Shown here piece after piece: positions 1 through 7,263 of a DNA stretch of 40,935 bases. Every line of letters begins with the position of its first letter. Position 1 is the stretch's first letter. The DNA lies in assembly GCA_002894685.1 (NCBI GenBank), contig NCRC01000029.1:1-40935 (forward strand), read 5' to 3'. This DNA comes from Salinivenus lutea. GTDB lineage: Bacteria; Bacteroidota; Rhodothermia; Rhodothermales; Salinibacteraceae. The notes under the pieces are model-generated. The model made no database searches, was not told where the DNA came from, and saw only the letters and a list, made by a program, of their open reading frames with translations. Both the position numbers and the translations under genes were made by a program.

Positions 1-261
1 GTTCTCGTGGATGCGCGCCAGGGCGCGGGCCTCCTCCATCATCCCGTCGAAGTCGGTCGCCGTCACCTCCGCGGAAACGTCCCGCGGGGTGCCGCCCGGA
101 CCCTCGCCGACGATCTCGCAGATCCGGTGGACGTGCTCGTGAAAATCGACGTTCCCCTCCGCTTTGACCAGGGACGGGTTCGTCGTCACCCCGTCCAAAA
201 TGCCCATGTCCGTCGCCTCGCGAATCTCGTCGAGATCGGCCGTGTCTACAAAAAATTTCAT
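1..261 (-). CDS. tal: transaldolase, N-terminal part (runs off the window)
   Basis: This is the first 87 codons of a transaldolase of the short, TalC/fructose-6-phosphate-aldolase-like class. The enzyme moves a dihydroxyacetone unit between sugar phosphates in the non-oxidative pentose phosphate pathway, in the cytoplasm. The protein begins [13 protein letters not shown], followed by the GVTTNPSLV segment, which is the family's best-known N-terminal signature. The catalytic lysine lies further along and is outside the window. The gene is transcribed leftwards and is divergent from the GlmU-like gene, with about 200 bases between them. The family call is firm. Whether the enzyme is a true transaldolase or a fructose-6-phosphate aldolase cannot be decided from this fragment. 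Confidence 0.9.
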   Translation of the reverse strand, partial: MKFFVDTADLDEIREATDMGILDGVTTNPSLVKAEGNVDFHEHVHRICEIVGEGPGGTPRDVSAEVTATDFDGMMEEARALARIHEN

Positions 262-350
262 GACGTTAGGGGAATCGTGGCGGGTAGCAGATAGAGAGTT
301 GGACGTACGGTGAAGATCGAACCGAAATGCGTGTTCCTAACGAGCGATCA

Positions 351-410
351 GGGCCGAGGTTTTCGCTCCGCCGCCGCAGAACGTGCCGTACCGGTGACAT
401 TCCTCGGCCC
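351..410 (+). other. long-range inverted repeat in the leader of the GlmU-like gene
   Basis: Two perfectly complementary 9-base arms, GGGCCGAGG (351-359) and CCTCGGCCC (402-410), are separated by 42 bases and end about 50 bases before the ATG at 461. In RNA they could close a structured leader. There is no T-run after the second arm, so it does not look like a simple terminator. Its role is unknown. Confidence 0.35.
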
Positions 411-460
411 GGTCCTTACGTTGCCCGTTGTCCCTCCTATTCAACAGTCCCTCTCCGGTC

Positions 461-1750
461 ATGCATCTCTGCCTTTTCGAGGACGACCAGGTGCCCGGCC
501 TGCGGCCCCTGGTGGAAACCCGTTCCGCGTACGACCTGCGCCTCGCCCGTCGCACAATCGCGGAAACCACCCGGGACGCATTTGCCCCCGACGGCCTCGT
601 GCTGCATACGCGCCGGGCCCTCGCCGGCATTGCGGCTCAGTCCCATCCCGGCGCGGTCGTCAACACGCTCCCCGACGGCGCGGACGTGCTCTTCGTCAAC
701 GGCCGCTTTGTGGCGGACGATGTCGCGCTGCTCGACCGTTTGCGGGAGCAAGTAGAGACCGACGCGCCCCGCCTCTTCCTCCAGGGCGACTGTCTCGTGG
801 CGGCCTGGGTCCCCGACGCCAGCGCCCATCTCTCCCCGGACGCGTGGGACCGCTCAGCACTCGGACCGGCCACTTTCGACGCCCCCGTCACCCCCGTCGA
901 GGGCGCGACGCTCGTCGAGCGGCCCTGGGACCTTCTGGGCACCCTGTCGGCCGCCCTTCCCCGCGACGTGGCCGCCCAGACCACCGTGCCGCCCGCCGGC
1001 GCCCTTCCCACCCGCCACCACGCCACCGTGCACGACAGCGTCGTGGCGGTTGAGCCGGGCCGCATCCACCTGGGCACCGGCGCCACCATCCGCCCCGGGG
1101 CCATCCTCAATGCCTCCGACGGCCCCATCGTCGTCGACGACGAGGCCACCATCCACGAACAGGCCGTTCTCAACGGGCCCTGCTATGTGGGCCCGAAGAG
1201 CGAGGTCAAGGTCGGGGCCGACATTACACAGAGCGCGCTCGGCTACTACTGCAAGGTGGGCGGCGAGGTGCACGACTCCATCCTCCACTCGCTCTCGAAC
1301 AAGGCGCACCCTGGCTTTCTGGGCCATTCGTACCTGGGGCGCTGGTGCAACCTGGGGGCCGACACGAACACCTCCAACCTCAAAAACGACTACGGCGAGG
1401 TGAGCGCCTACGCCCCCGCCGAGGAGACCTTCGTGTCCACCGAGCGCCAGTTCGCCGGCCTCTTCATGGGCGATCACTCGAAGTGCGGCATCAACACCAT
1501 GTTCAACACGGGCACCGTCGTGGGCACGTGCTGCAACCTGTTCGGGGGCGACTTTCCGCCGCGCTACGTGCCGCCGTTTTCGTGGGGCGGTCCGTCGCAG
1601 GGCTTCACCACCTACCGCCTCGACAAGGCCCTGAGCGTCGCCGAGACGGTCATGGGCCGCCGCGACACCGCTCTGACGGACGCCGACGCCGCCTGCCTCC
1701 GCGACCTGTTCCAGCGCACCGCCGACGAGCGCGACCGGCACCACGGCTGA
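461..1750 (+). CDS. GlmU-like sugar nucleotidyltransferase/acyltransferase (bacteroidete type)
   Basis: The 429-residue protein matches the bacteroidete-type GlmU-like family, thought to make UDP-N-acetylglucosamine for cell-wall and lipid A synthesis. The N-terminus shows the family pattern of a hydrophobic strand followed by LFEDD, a Pro-Leu turn, TRSAYDLRLARRTIAE and a poorly conserved nucleotidyltransferase-like region. From about residue 195 to 380 there are left-handed beta-helix hexapeptide repeats (for example GATIRPGA, VGADI, LGHSYLG, NLGADTNTSNLKNDYG). The classical GGxGTRL loop of E. coli GlmU is absent, as is usual in this family. The ATG at 461 was chosen because the only upstream in-frame start is a TTG at 428 that adds a non-conserved tail. 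A pyrimidine-rich tract rather than a Shine-Dalgarno precedes it. The exact sugar substrate is inferred. Confidence 0.8.
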   Translation: MHLCLFEDDQVPGLRPLVETRSAYDLRLARRTIAETTRDAFAPDGLVLHTRRALAGIAAQSHPGAVVNTLPDGADVLFVNGRFVADDVALLDRLREQVETDAPRLFLQGDCLVAAWVPDASAHLSPDAWDRSALGPATFDAPVTPVEGATLVERPWDLLGTLSAALPRDVAAQTTVPPAGALPTRHHATVHDSVVAVEPGRIHLGTGATIRPGAILNASDGPIVVDDEATIHEQAVLNGPCYVGPKSEVKVGADITQSALGYYCKVGGEVHDSILHSLSNKAHPGFLGHSYLGRWCNLGADTNTSNLKNDYGEVSAYAPAEETFVSTERQFAGLFMGDHSKCGINTMFNTGTVVGTCCNLFGGDFPPRYVPPFSWGGPSQGFTTYRLDKALSVAETVMGRRDTALTDADAACLRDLFQRTADERDRHHG

Positions 1751-1756
1751 CCCGCC

Positions 1757-2383
1757 TCACCCGAGGAGCCCGACGAGCAGGTGCAGATACACCGCCTCGG
1801 CCCAAAGCACCGGCACCACGTACATCATGAGGCGGCGGTCGGCCCCGCCCGTAACCGGGCTCCGCGCAAAGCGGCGGCCAAAGCTGAGGAGCGGCAGCAG
1901 GCCCAGAAGCACGTAGGCGCCGATCGTCCACCGGGCGGTGGCGCGGTCCTGAAGCCCATCCGCGGGGCGCTGCACCGACTGCACCCACCCGAACACGGGG
2001 GTGCGCACGACCGCCAGCGTGTCGCGCCCGCCCACCTTTTCGCCGAACGACCGGCCCACGGCGACGGTCTCGGAGCACCCCGCCCGATCGGCGTACAGGT
2101 ACGTCCGCCCGTCCCGCCGCTCCGAGCACTTCTCCGGCGCCAGCCGCACGAGCCGGAGCGTGAGGCCGTCGGGCTGAAACAGTCGCGAATCGACCGACCG
2201 GGCGTAGGGGACGCCCTCGGCGACCGTCCCGGGCCGCACCGCGTCTGCGGCCAGCAGGAGGGCCAGGGCCGCCGTCGGCACGGCGAGCACACGGGCGCCC
2301 CGCACCGTCCACCGGATGAAGGTCTGCCAGTACAGGTCCCCGTCGTAGAGCCGGCGCCGATGCCACGGATCGCGAGTTGCCAT
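1757..2383 (-). CDS. hypothetical membrane protein
   Basis: I do not recognise the family of this 208-residue protein. It has a short cytoplasmic-looking N-terminus, a hydrophobic segment at about residues 31-48, a central polar domain of about 90 residues containing two cysteines (in the EKCSERR and AGCSET contexts) that might form a disulfide outside the membrane, and two hydrophobic segments near the C-terminus (about 151-166 and 186-207). That predicts three membrane spans. Its stop lies 6 bases from the stop of the convergent GlmU-like gene. It is followed upstream by the phosphoesterase gene on the same strand, 32 bases away, so the two may be co-transcribed. Confidence 0.65.
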   Translation of the reverse strand: MATRDPWHRRRLYDGDLYWQTFIRWTVRGARVLAVPTAALALLLAADAVRPGTVAEGVPYARSVDSRLFQPDGLTLRLVRLAPEKCSERRDGRTYLYADRAGCSETVAVGRSFGEKVGGRDTLAVVRTPVFGWVQSVQRPADGLQDRATARWTIGAYVLLGLLPLLSFGRRFARSPVTGGADRRLMMYVVPVLWAEAVYLHLLVGLLG

Positions 2384-2415
2384 TCCTCAGGGGGATCAAA
2401 CAAAAGAATCGAACG

Positions 2416-2913
2416 CTACGCGTCGCCGTCGAGGTGAATGACATCGACCTCCGACGGGACCCCATCGCGAAGGCGCAGGCGCAGGCAAGTCTTCTTTTTG
2501 TGGAAGCCCTGCCGTCCCGCGGCCCCCGGGTTCACGTACAGCATGTTGTCGAGCCCCTCGACCCGCTCCACGCGCAGGATGTGGCTGTGGCCGCACACAA
2601 GCACGTCCGGCGGGTCGGCGCGGAGCTGCTCCCCCATTCCGTTTTGCCAGCGTCCCGGCCGCCCCGCAATGTGCGTCATCCACACGTCGAGCCCCTCCAC
2701 CTCGAACCGAAGGTGCTCGGACACGCGGCGGCGGATGTCGGGCCCATCGGCGTTTCCCCAGACGGCCTTCACCGGGGCCACGGCCTCCAGCCCGTCCAGA
2801 ATCGCGAGGTCGCCGATGTCCCCCGCGTGCAGAATGAGATCCGTCCCCTCCAGATCGTCGACCAGGTGGGGATGAAAGTAGCCGTGGGTGTCGGATACGA
2901 TGCCGATCATCAT
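2416..2913 (-). CDS. YfcE/MJ0936-type metallophosphoesterase
   Basis: This 165-residue calcineurin-like phosphoesterase belongs to the small YfcE/MJ0936 class, which hydrolyses phosphodiesters with two metal ions. All metal-binding blocks are visible in order: SDTHG near the N-terminus, GDIGD, GNADG, THIAG and GHSH. The length is normal for the class, and no membrane segment is present. Two adjacent ATG codons (2913 and 2910) precede the first strand. I list the outer one. The natural substrate cannot be told from sequence. It lies upstream of, and on the same strand as, the small membrane protein gene. Confidence 0.87.
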   Translation of the reverse strand: MMIGIVSDTHGYFHPHLVDDLEGTDLILHAGDIGDLAILDGLEAVAPVKAVWGNADGPDIRRRVSEHLRFEVEGLDVWMTHIAGRPGRWQNGMGEQLRADPPDVLVCGHSHILRVERVEGLDNMLYVNPGAAGRQGFHKKKTCLRLRLRDGVPSEVDVIHLDGDA

Positions 2914-2951
2914 CGGAAAAACAGAGCTACAAAACGGCCAGCAATACACAA

Positions 2952-2985
2952 GCGGGGCCAAGCGGATGGATCCCGCTCGGCCCCG
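2952..2985 (-). terminator. hairpin terminator after the MBL-fold hydrolase gene
   Basis: A GC-rich hairpin lies between the stop of the MBL-fold gene (3022) and the start of the phosphoesterase gene (2913). Its arms are GCGGGGCC-A-AGCGG and CCGCT-C-GGCCCCGC, with a mismatch near the middle. On the minus strand it is followed by TTGTGTATTGC, a weak T-rich stretch. It probably separates the two transcripts. Confidence 0.5.
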
Positions 2986-3021
2986 CCGTGCACGGTCTCG
3001 AAAACGTGCGTTGGACGTCCG

Positions 3022-3705
3022 TTAGAGCGTCGCCGTTTCGTCGGCCTCAAAGACCTTTGTGTCGTAGCCCGCGTCCTCGAACGTCTCCACGAAGTGATCG
3101 AGGTCCGTCTCGAGGGGCGGGAACGTGTCGTAGTGGAGCGGCACCACGAGGTCCGGGTTCACCATCTCCGCGGCGTGCAGGGCGCCATAGATGCCCATCG
3201 TGAAGACATCGCCGATGGGGGCCAGCATCACGTCCACCTCCCACAGGTCGCCGATCCACTGCATCTCGGCGAAGGGGGCCGTATCGCCGGCATTGTACAC
3301 CACGTCGTCCCCCAGGTCCAGAACGAAGCCGAGCGGCACGCCGCCGTAGCTGCCATCCGGGAAAGAGGAGCTGTGCCGCGCGTGGACGGATTCGACGTAT
3401 CCCCAGTCGAGGTCGACACTGCCCCCCTCGTTGAGCGGCTGCACGCTCTCGTGCCCGTACTCCTGCCCCACGTACTGCGTAATTTCGAAGTTGCTAATAA
3501 AGAGCGGGTCGTCCCCGGCCAGCACCGCCTCCGTGTCCGAAAAATGGTCGAAGTGGGCGTGCGTCTGAAGGACCACGTCGGGGGCCACGTCGTCCGCCGT
3601 GGTCTCCGTGTGGGGGTTCTCCTCAAAGAACGGATCGAAGAGGAGCGTCGTCCCCTCGTCGGTGTCGATTTGGAAGGTGGAATGCCCGAAGTACGTGAGA
3701 TCCAT
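3022..3705 (-). CDS. metallo-beta-lactamase-fold hydrolase (UPF0173 type)
   Basis: The 227-residue protein is a compact metallo-beta-lactamase-fold hydrolase like the UPF0173 group. It starts MDLTYFGHSTFQI, the typical first strand, and has the zinc-binding HAHFDHF block at about residue 50. Further conserved points are a GDT segment near residue 140 (NAGDTAPF) and a late PLHYDTF histidine. There is no signal peptide, so it is cytoplasmic. Substrates of this group are mostly unknown. The start is preceded by a pyrimidine-rich leader. It is followed by a hairpin, so it is probably expressed alone. Confidence 0.85.
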   Translation of the reverse strand: MDLTYFGHSTFQIDTDEGTTLLFDPFFEENPHTETTADDVAPDVVLQTHAHFDHFSDTEAVLAGDDPLFISNFEITQYVGQEYGHESVQPLNEGGSVDLDWGYVESVHARHSSSFPDGSYGGVPLGFVLDLGDDVVYNAGDTAPFAEMQWIGDLWEVDVMLAPIGDVFTMGIYGALHAAEMVNPDLVVPLHYDTFPPLETDLDHFVETFEDAGYDTKVFEADETATL

Positions 3706-3918
3706 GGCGCAGGAGAGTCGTGGGAAGAGAAGAAACGAACGATATCTCTGCGGTGGAACGGGGGAGGGGACCGGTGCTGTTTCGCCCCGGACCGCCCGAA
3801 GGATTCCGCCTCGCCCGCCCTGCCTTCACGGACGAATCATCGGGGACGCCCAATCTTCAGAATGGACGGCCCGTACAGACACATCCGTCAGAAATGAACC
3901 AGTAATGAAGAGCAGTCC

Positions 3919-4383
3919 ATGAGCGACACTCCCGACGACTTGCCCGCCGTGGGCACCCATCGGGGCGGCGATTCGCCCGGGGACCTTGGCCTCTCCAAGA
4001 ACTCTCCCGAGGGCCCCGATCCAAGCGGCGGCACGGCCCACCCCGCGGACGCCCTCTTTCAGCTCATTTCCGACGCCTCCGACGACCGCATCCAACTGCG
4101 GGTGCACTCGGCTCGCACGCACGTCTCCCCGCCGGCGGAGGCCGATCGGGAGGAGATCGGACAGTATCGAACCGTGGAGGCCCTCCGGGACGCCCTCGAT
4201 GCGACCGGGATGGACGGATGGACGGGCGTGTTCGAGAACCCGGACGCCGGACGGGCGCTCACCGCCGAGGTTGCCCCGGACCATCCCTGGATCGGATCGG
4301 AGAAATACCCCACCATCACGTTCTTTCCGGAGGCCGACGCCGCGTCGGACTTCGCCGCTTCGCTTGATCTATCGACCGAATAG
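3919..4383 (+). CDS. hypothetical acidic protein
   Basis: I do not recognise this 154-residue, strongly acidic protein. The first 45 residues are Gly/Pro/Asp/Ser-rich and look disordered. The remaining part looks folded and carries the phrases RVHSARTHVSP, WTGVFENPDAGRALTAEV and SEKYPTITFFPEADAA. It ends 5 bases before the flavoprotein gene, so the two are almost certainly co-transcribed. That spacing is the only clue to its role. It has no membrane segment, signal peptide or cysteine motif. Confidence 0.6.
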   Translation: MSDTPDDLPAVGTHRGGDSPGDLGLSKNSPEGPDPSGGTAHPADALFQLISDASDDRIQLRVHSARTHVSPPAEADREEIGQYRTVEALRDALDATGMDGWTGVFENPDAGRALTAEVAPDHPWIGSEKYPTITFFPEADAASDFAASLDLSTE

Positions 4384-4388
4384 CGCCT

Positions 4389-5096
4389 ATGCCTGATTTT
4401 CTTTCCGCCACCGTTGCCGGCGTCACGCCCCTCACGCCCCGCGTTCGCCAGCTCCTGCTCCGGGTGGACGGCCACACGTTCGACTACGCCCCGGGGCAGC
4501 ACGTGAGTGTGCGGCGCACCGTAGACGACGGCCCCATCTTCCGCCCGTATTCGCCCGTCAACCTGCCGGGGACCGACACCCTCGCCCTCGCCGTGAAGCG
4601 ATACGAGGGGGGCGCCTGCTCCCCCTGGCTTCATCAGCGACAGGTCGGCGACGAGATCACGATCACGCCCCCCTCCGGCAACCTCCACCTCCACGCCCCC
4701 GAGCGGGACGCTTTGTTTTTGGCCACCGGCACGGGCCTCACGCCCATGCTCGCGATGCTCTCGCAGTACGTGGACGCGGGAACGGGACGGGCCGTCCTCC
4801 TCTTCGGCGAACGGACGCAGGAGGACCTGATGTACCGGGCCACGCTCGACCGCCTGGCGGCCAGCCACGACCACGTGGACGTGCGGTACGTGCTCTCCCA
4901 CGAGGACTGGGACGGGCCGACCGGCTTCGTGCAGGACCACCTGGACGCCCCCCTCGCTTCCCTCGACGCCCCCCAGGCCTACGTGTGCGGCGTGCCCGAG
5001 ATGGTGGTGGAGACCCAAACCGTCCTGGCAGACGCCGGACTCTCCGAGGCCGATGTGTTCAGCGAGGGGTGGGAAGAGGGCGCCGTGGACGAATAA
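4389..5096 (+). CDS. ferredoxin-NADP reductase-like FAD/NAD(P) oxidoreductase
   Basis: The 235-residue protein has the two-domain ferredoxin-NADP(+) reductase fold. The FAD-binding barrel is marked by FRPYSPVN (RxYS motif, about residues 57-64) and by the GACSPWL phosphate-binding segment. The NAD(P)-binding domain has ATGTGLTPML at about residue 117 and the C-terminal YVCGVPEMV. It carries no iron-sulfur domain, so it must pass electrons to a separate partner such as a ferredoxin or an oxygenase subunit. No partner is seen nearby. It follows an unknown acidic protein gene with a 5-base gap and converges on the ECF sigma gene. Confidence 0.85.
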   Translation: MPDFLSATVAGVTPLTPRVRQLLLRVDGHTFDYAPGQHVSVRRTVDDGPIFRPYSPVNLPGTDTLALAVKRYEGGACSPWLHQRQVGDEITITPPSGNLHLHAPERDALFLATGTGLTPMLAMLSQYVDAGTGRAVLLFGERTQEDLMYRATLDRLAASHDHVDVRYVLSHEDWDGPTGFVQDHLDAPLASLDAPQAYVCGVPEMVVETQTVLADAGLSEADVFSEGWEEGAVDE

Positions 5097-5103
5097 ACCT
5101 CCG

Positions 5104-5691
5104 CTAGCACTCCATCCGGTGGCAGAGGTGCTCGCGGAGCTGCTTCCGGGCCCGGTGCAGCCGAACCCGCACATTCACGTCGGTGAGCCCGAGCTGTTCG
5201 GCCACCTCGGCGGTGGACTTCTCCTCCAGGTCGCGGAGTTGAATGACGCGTCGGTAGTGGTCGGGAAGCTCCTGCAGCGCATCGTGGACAATCTGCTTGC
5301 GCTCCGTGGCCACCACGGCATCCTGCGTGGCCGTGGCGGTGCCGCCCTCCTGGTCAACCCCCAGAAACTCGATGGTCTCGTGCTCCAGGTAGTTGTGGCG
5401 CTTCGACGACCGAAGGTGCCCGTACGCCAGGTGGCGGGCAATGGAAAACAGCCAGGTGGACACTTTGGCCTCGCCCCGAAAATCTTCAATCTGGCGGTAG
5501 GCCTCGGCGAAGGTCTCCTGGACGATGTTCTCGGCCTCGTCGGGGTCGTCGATGATGTTGATCACGAAGCGGCGGATCCGCTCCCGTTCTTGCTCGAACA
5601 GGCACCGGAAGGCCGTTTCGTCCTGGGCCTTCAGGGCCGCGACGTCCGGCGGTTCGTCGGACGTGCAGGGGGCAGACGGTTGGTGCGGCAT
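5104..5691 (-). CDS. ECF-type RNA polymerase sigma factor
   Basis: This 195-residue protein is an extracytoplasmic-function sigma factor of the RpoE-like group. Region 2 is clear: FRCLFEQERERIRRF, then DDPDEAENIVQETFAEAYR, then STWLFSIARHLA, which binds the -10 element. Region 4 is the C-terminal helix-turn-helix around ELPDHYRRVIQLRDLE to STAEVAEQLGLTD, followed by NVRVRLHRARKQLRE. The ATG at 5691 gives a normal length; the frame stays open upstream but without family similarity. No anti-sigma gene is adjacent: downstream lies a convergent flavoprotein gene and upstream a divergent peptidase gene. Its signal and regulon are therefore unknown. Confidence 0.92.
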   Translation of the reverse strand: MPHQPSAPCTSDEPPDVAALKAQDETAFRCLFEQERERIRRFVINIIDDPDEAENIVQETFAEAYRQIEDFRGEAKVSTWLFSIARHLAYGHLRSSKRHNYLEHETIEFLGVDQEGGTATATQDAVVATERKQIVHDALQELPDHYRRVIQLRDLEEKSTAEVAEQLGLTDVNVRVRLHRARKQLREHLCHRMEC

Positions 5692-5776
5692 GGGATCGAG
5701 TCCGGTCGTGAGGAAGGAGCGATCGAGGGAACGTTGTGTCCGTCGTCGCTCCAACGTACCTTCATCGCTCCTCCAT

Positions 5777-5805
5777 GTTATCACAGAAGTATAACAGCGG
5801 GATAA
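5777..5805. promoter_or_regulatory. AT-rich dyad between the sigma factor and peptidase genes
   Basis: In the 136-base divergent gap there is a strikingly AT-rich patch in GC-rich surroundings. It holds the inverted repeat GTTAT-N9-ATAAC (5777-5795), and overlapping it a TTATC (5778-5782) facing a GATAA (5801-5805). This is a reasonable place for promoters of both genes and for an operator. No factor can be named. Confidence 0.35.
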
Positions 5806-5827
5806 GATTTTTCTTGTCCCTTCCGCC

Positions 5828-6982
5828 ATGCGCCGCGCCCCGGTCCTCGTCCTTCTCCTCGTCCTCTTCGGTCCCATGAGCGCCGCCGGCCAGTCCGACT
5901 CCCTTCGGATCCGCGACCTCGGGGTGGCGCCGGGCCTCTTCGACACGGGGTCCCTGAACGCAATCACGGACGTGGCGGGGGTGCAGGTGGGGCACCGGAC
6001 GCTGATTGAGGGCGATTCGGTCCGGACGGGCGTCACGGCGATCCGTCCACACGGGGGCAATCTGTACCAGGAGGCGGTGCCCGCCGCGGTGCACGTGGGC
6101 AACGGTTTCGGCAAGGCCGCCGGCTTCCTGCAGGTGCAGGAGCTGGGCACCATCGAGACCCCGATCGTGCTCACGAACACGCTCGACGTGGGCACGGCGG
6201 TGGACGCCACGGTGCGCTGGACGCTGGAGCAGCCGGGGAACGAAGACGTCGGCTCGGTGAACGCGGTGGTTGGCGAGACGAACGACGGCTACATGAACGC
6301 CATCCGCGCGCAGCCCGTGACGGGACAGGACGTGATTGCTGCGATTGAGTCGGCCCGCGGCGGCCCCGTACCGGAGGGAACCGTGGGGGCCGGCACGGGC
6401 ACCAGCACGCTTGGGTGGAAGGGCGGCATCGGCACCAGCTCACGCGTAACGCCCGACGACCACGGCGGCCACACGGTGGGTGTGTTGGTGCAAACCAACT
6501 ACGGCGGCATCCTGCGCATCGACGGCGTTCCCGTGGGCGAAACACTGGGACGGTACGACTTCCGCTCGGCCGTAGAGGCGAACGACGCCGAGCGAACGTC
6601 GGACGACGGCTCCGCCATGATCGTCGTGGCCACGGACGCCCCCGTCTCCCCCCGCAACCTGGAACGGATGGCCAAGCGCACCATGATGGGCCTCGCCCGC
6701 ACCGGCAGCTACGCCAGCAACGGCTCCGGCGACTTCGCAATCGCGTTCTCCACCCAGAACCGCCGCGCCGGAGACGCCGCGCCCCGCCCCGACACGCTTC
6801 TGCCGAATCGCCGCATGAGCCCGCTCTTTCTCGCGACGGTGGAGGCGACGGAGGAGGCCGTCTACAACGCGCTGACCGCGGCCACCACCGTTACGGGACG
6901 CGACGGCCACACGCAGGAGGCCCTGCCGCTCGACCGCCTCCGCACGATTCTGCGCGAGGCCGGCCGCCTCGACTCGGAATAA
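5828..6982 (+). CDS. P1-family (S58, DmpA-like) aminopeptidase, secreted
   Basis: The 384-residue protein belongs to the P1/S58 family (DmpA- and BapA-like), N-terminal nucleophile aminopeptidases that cleave themselves into two chains and release N-terminal D- or beta-amino acids. A signal peptide occupies about residues 1-21 and ends in AAGQ, so the enzyme is exported. Family landmarks are LNAITDVAGVQVGH, the TGVTAI strand, and the segment WKGGIGTSSRV (residues 202-205 are G-T-S-S), which sits where family members cleave to expose the nucleophile. The C-terminal part with TDAPVSPRNLERMAKR also fits. The substrate is unknown. A small hypothetical gene follows after 11 bases. Confidence 0.87.
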   Translation: MRRAPVLVLLLVLFGPMSAAGQSDSLRIRDLGVAPGLFDTGSLNAITDVAGVQVGHRTLIEGDSVRTGVTAIRPHGGNLYQEAVPAAVHVGNGFGKAAGFLQVQELGTIETPIVLTNTLDVGTAVDATVRWTLEQPGNEDVGSVNAVVGETNDGYMNAIRAQPVTGQDVIAAIESARGGPVPEGTVGAGTGTSTLGWKGGIGTSSRVTPDDHGGHTVGVLVQTNYGGILRIDGVPVGETLGRYDFRSAVEANDAERTSDDGSAMIVVATDAPVSPRNLERMAKRTMMGLARTGSYASNGSGDFAIAFSTQNRRAGDAAPRPDTLLPNRRMSPLFLATVEATEEAVYNALTAATTVTGRDGHTQEALPLDRLRTILREAGRLDSE

Positions 6983-6993
6983 CGCTCGCTCTC

Positions 6994-7263
6994 ATGTCTC
7001 TCGACCCGAACGCCATCGATGGCGACGAGGAGATCGCAGCCACCTTCCGCCGGCTGCGGCGCGACGGCTACTCGCGGCCCGAGGCCATGCAGGCCCTCCT
7101 CGACGCGCTCAACGTGTCGCTGGCCGAGGCCAAGCACCTGCTGCTCACCCACGACACGTGGGCGGAGGTCCAGGCCGCCGCGGCGTCTCCCGCCGCCGAT
7201 GCCGCGTCGGCGTCCACGGACGACGAGTCGAATCAATCGACCCCGCCCCCGGCGCCCGGCTAG
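6994..7263 (+). CDS. hypothetical small protein
   Basis: This 89-residue protein has two parts. The first 65 residues are predicted helical, with the phrases EEIAATFRRLRRDGYSRPEA and VSLAEAKHLLLTHDTW, which could form a small helix-turn-helix-like bundle. The tail is an Ala/Ser/Pro-rich linker of low complexity. I do not recognise a family. It starts 11 bases after the peptidase gene and so is probably in the same transcript. Its TAG stop overlaps the stop of the convergent glycogen synthase gene in a shared CTAG. Confidence 0.6.
   Translation: MSLDPNAIDGDEEIAATFRRLRRDGYSRPEAMQALLDALNVSLAEAKHLLLTHDTWAEVQAAAASPAADAASASTDDESNQSTPPPAPG

Noticed and set aside
2377-3897. A plus-strand frame of 506 codons
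   Set aside because: It covers the phosphoesterase and MBL-fold genes on the other strand, and its composition (Val/His/Arg-rich) is that of an antisense frame.
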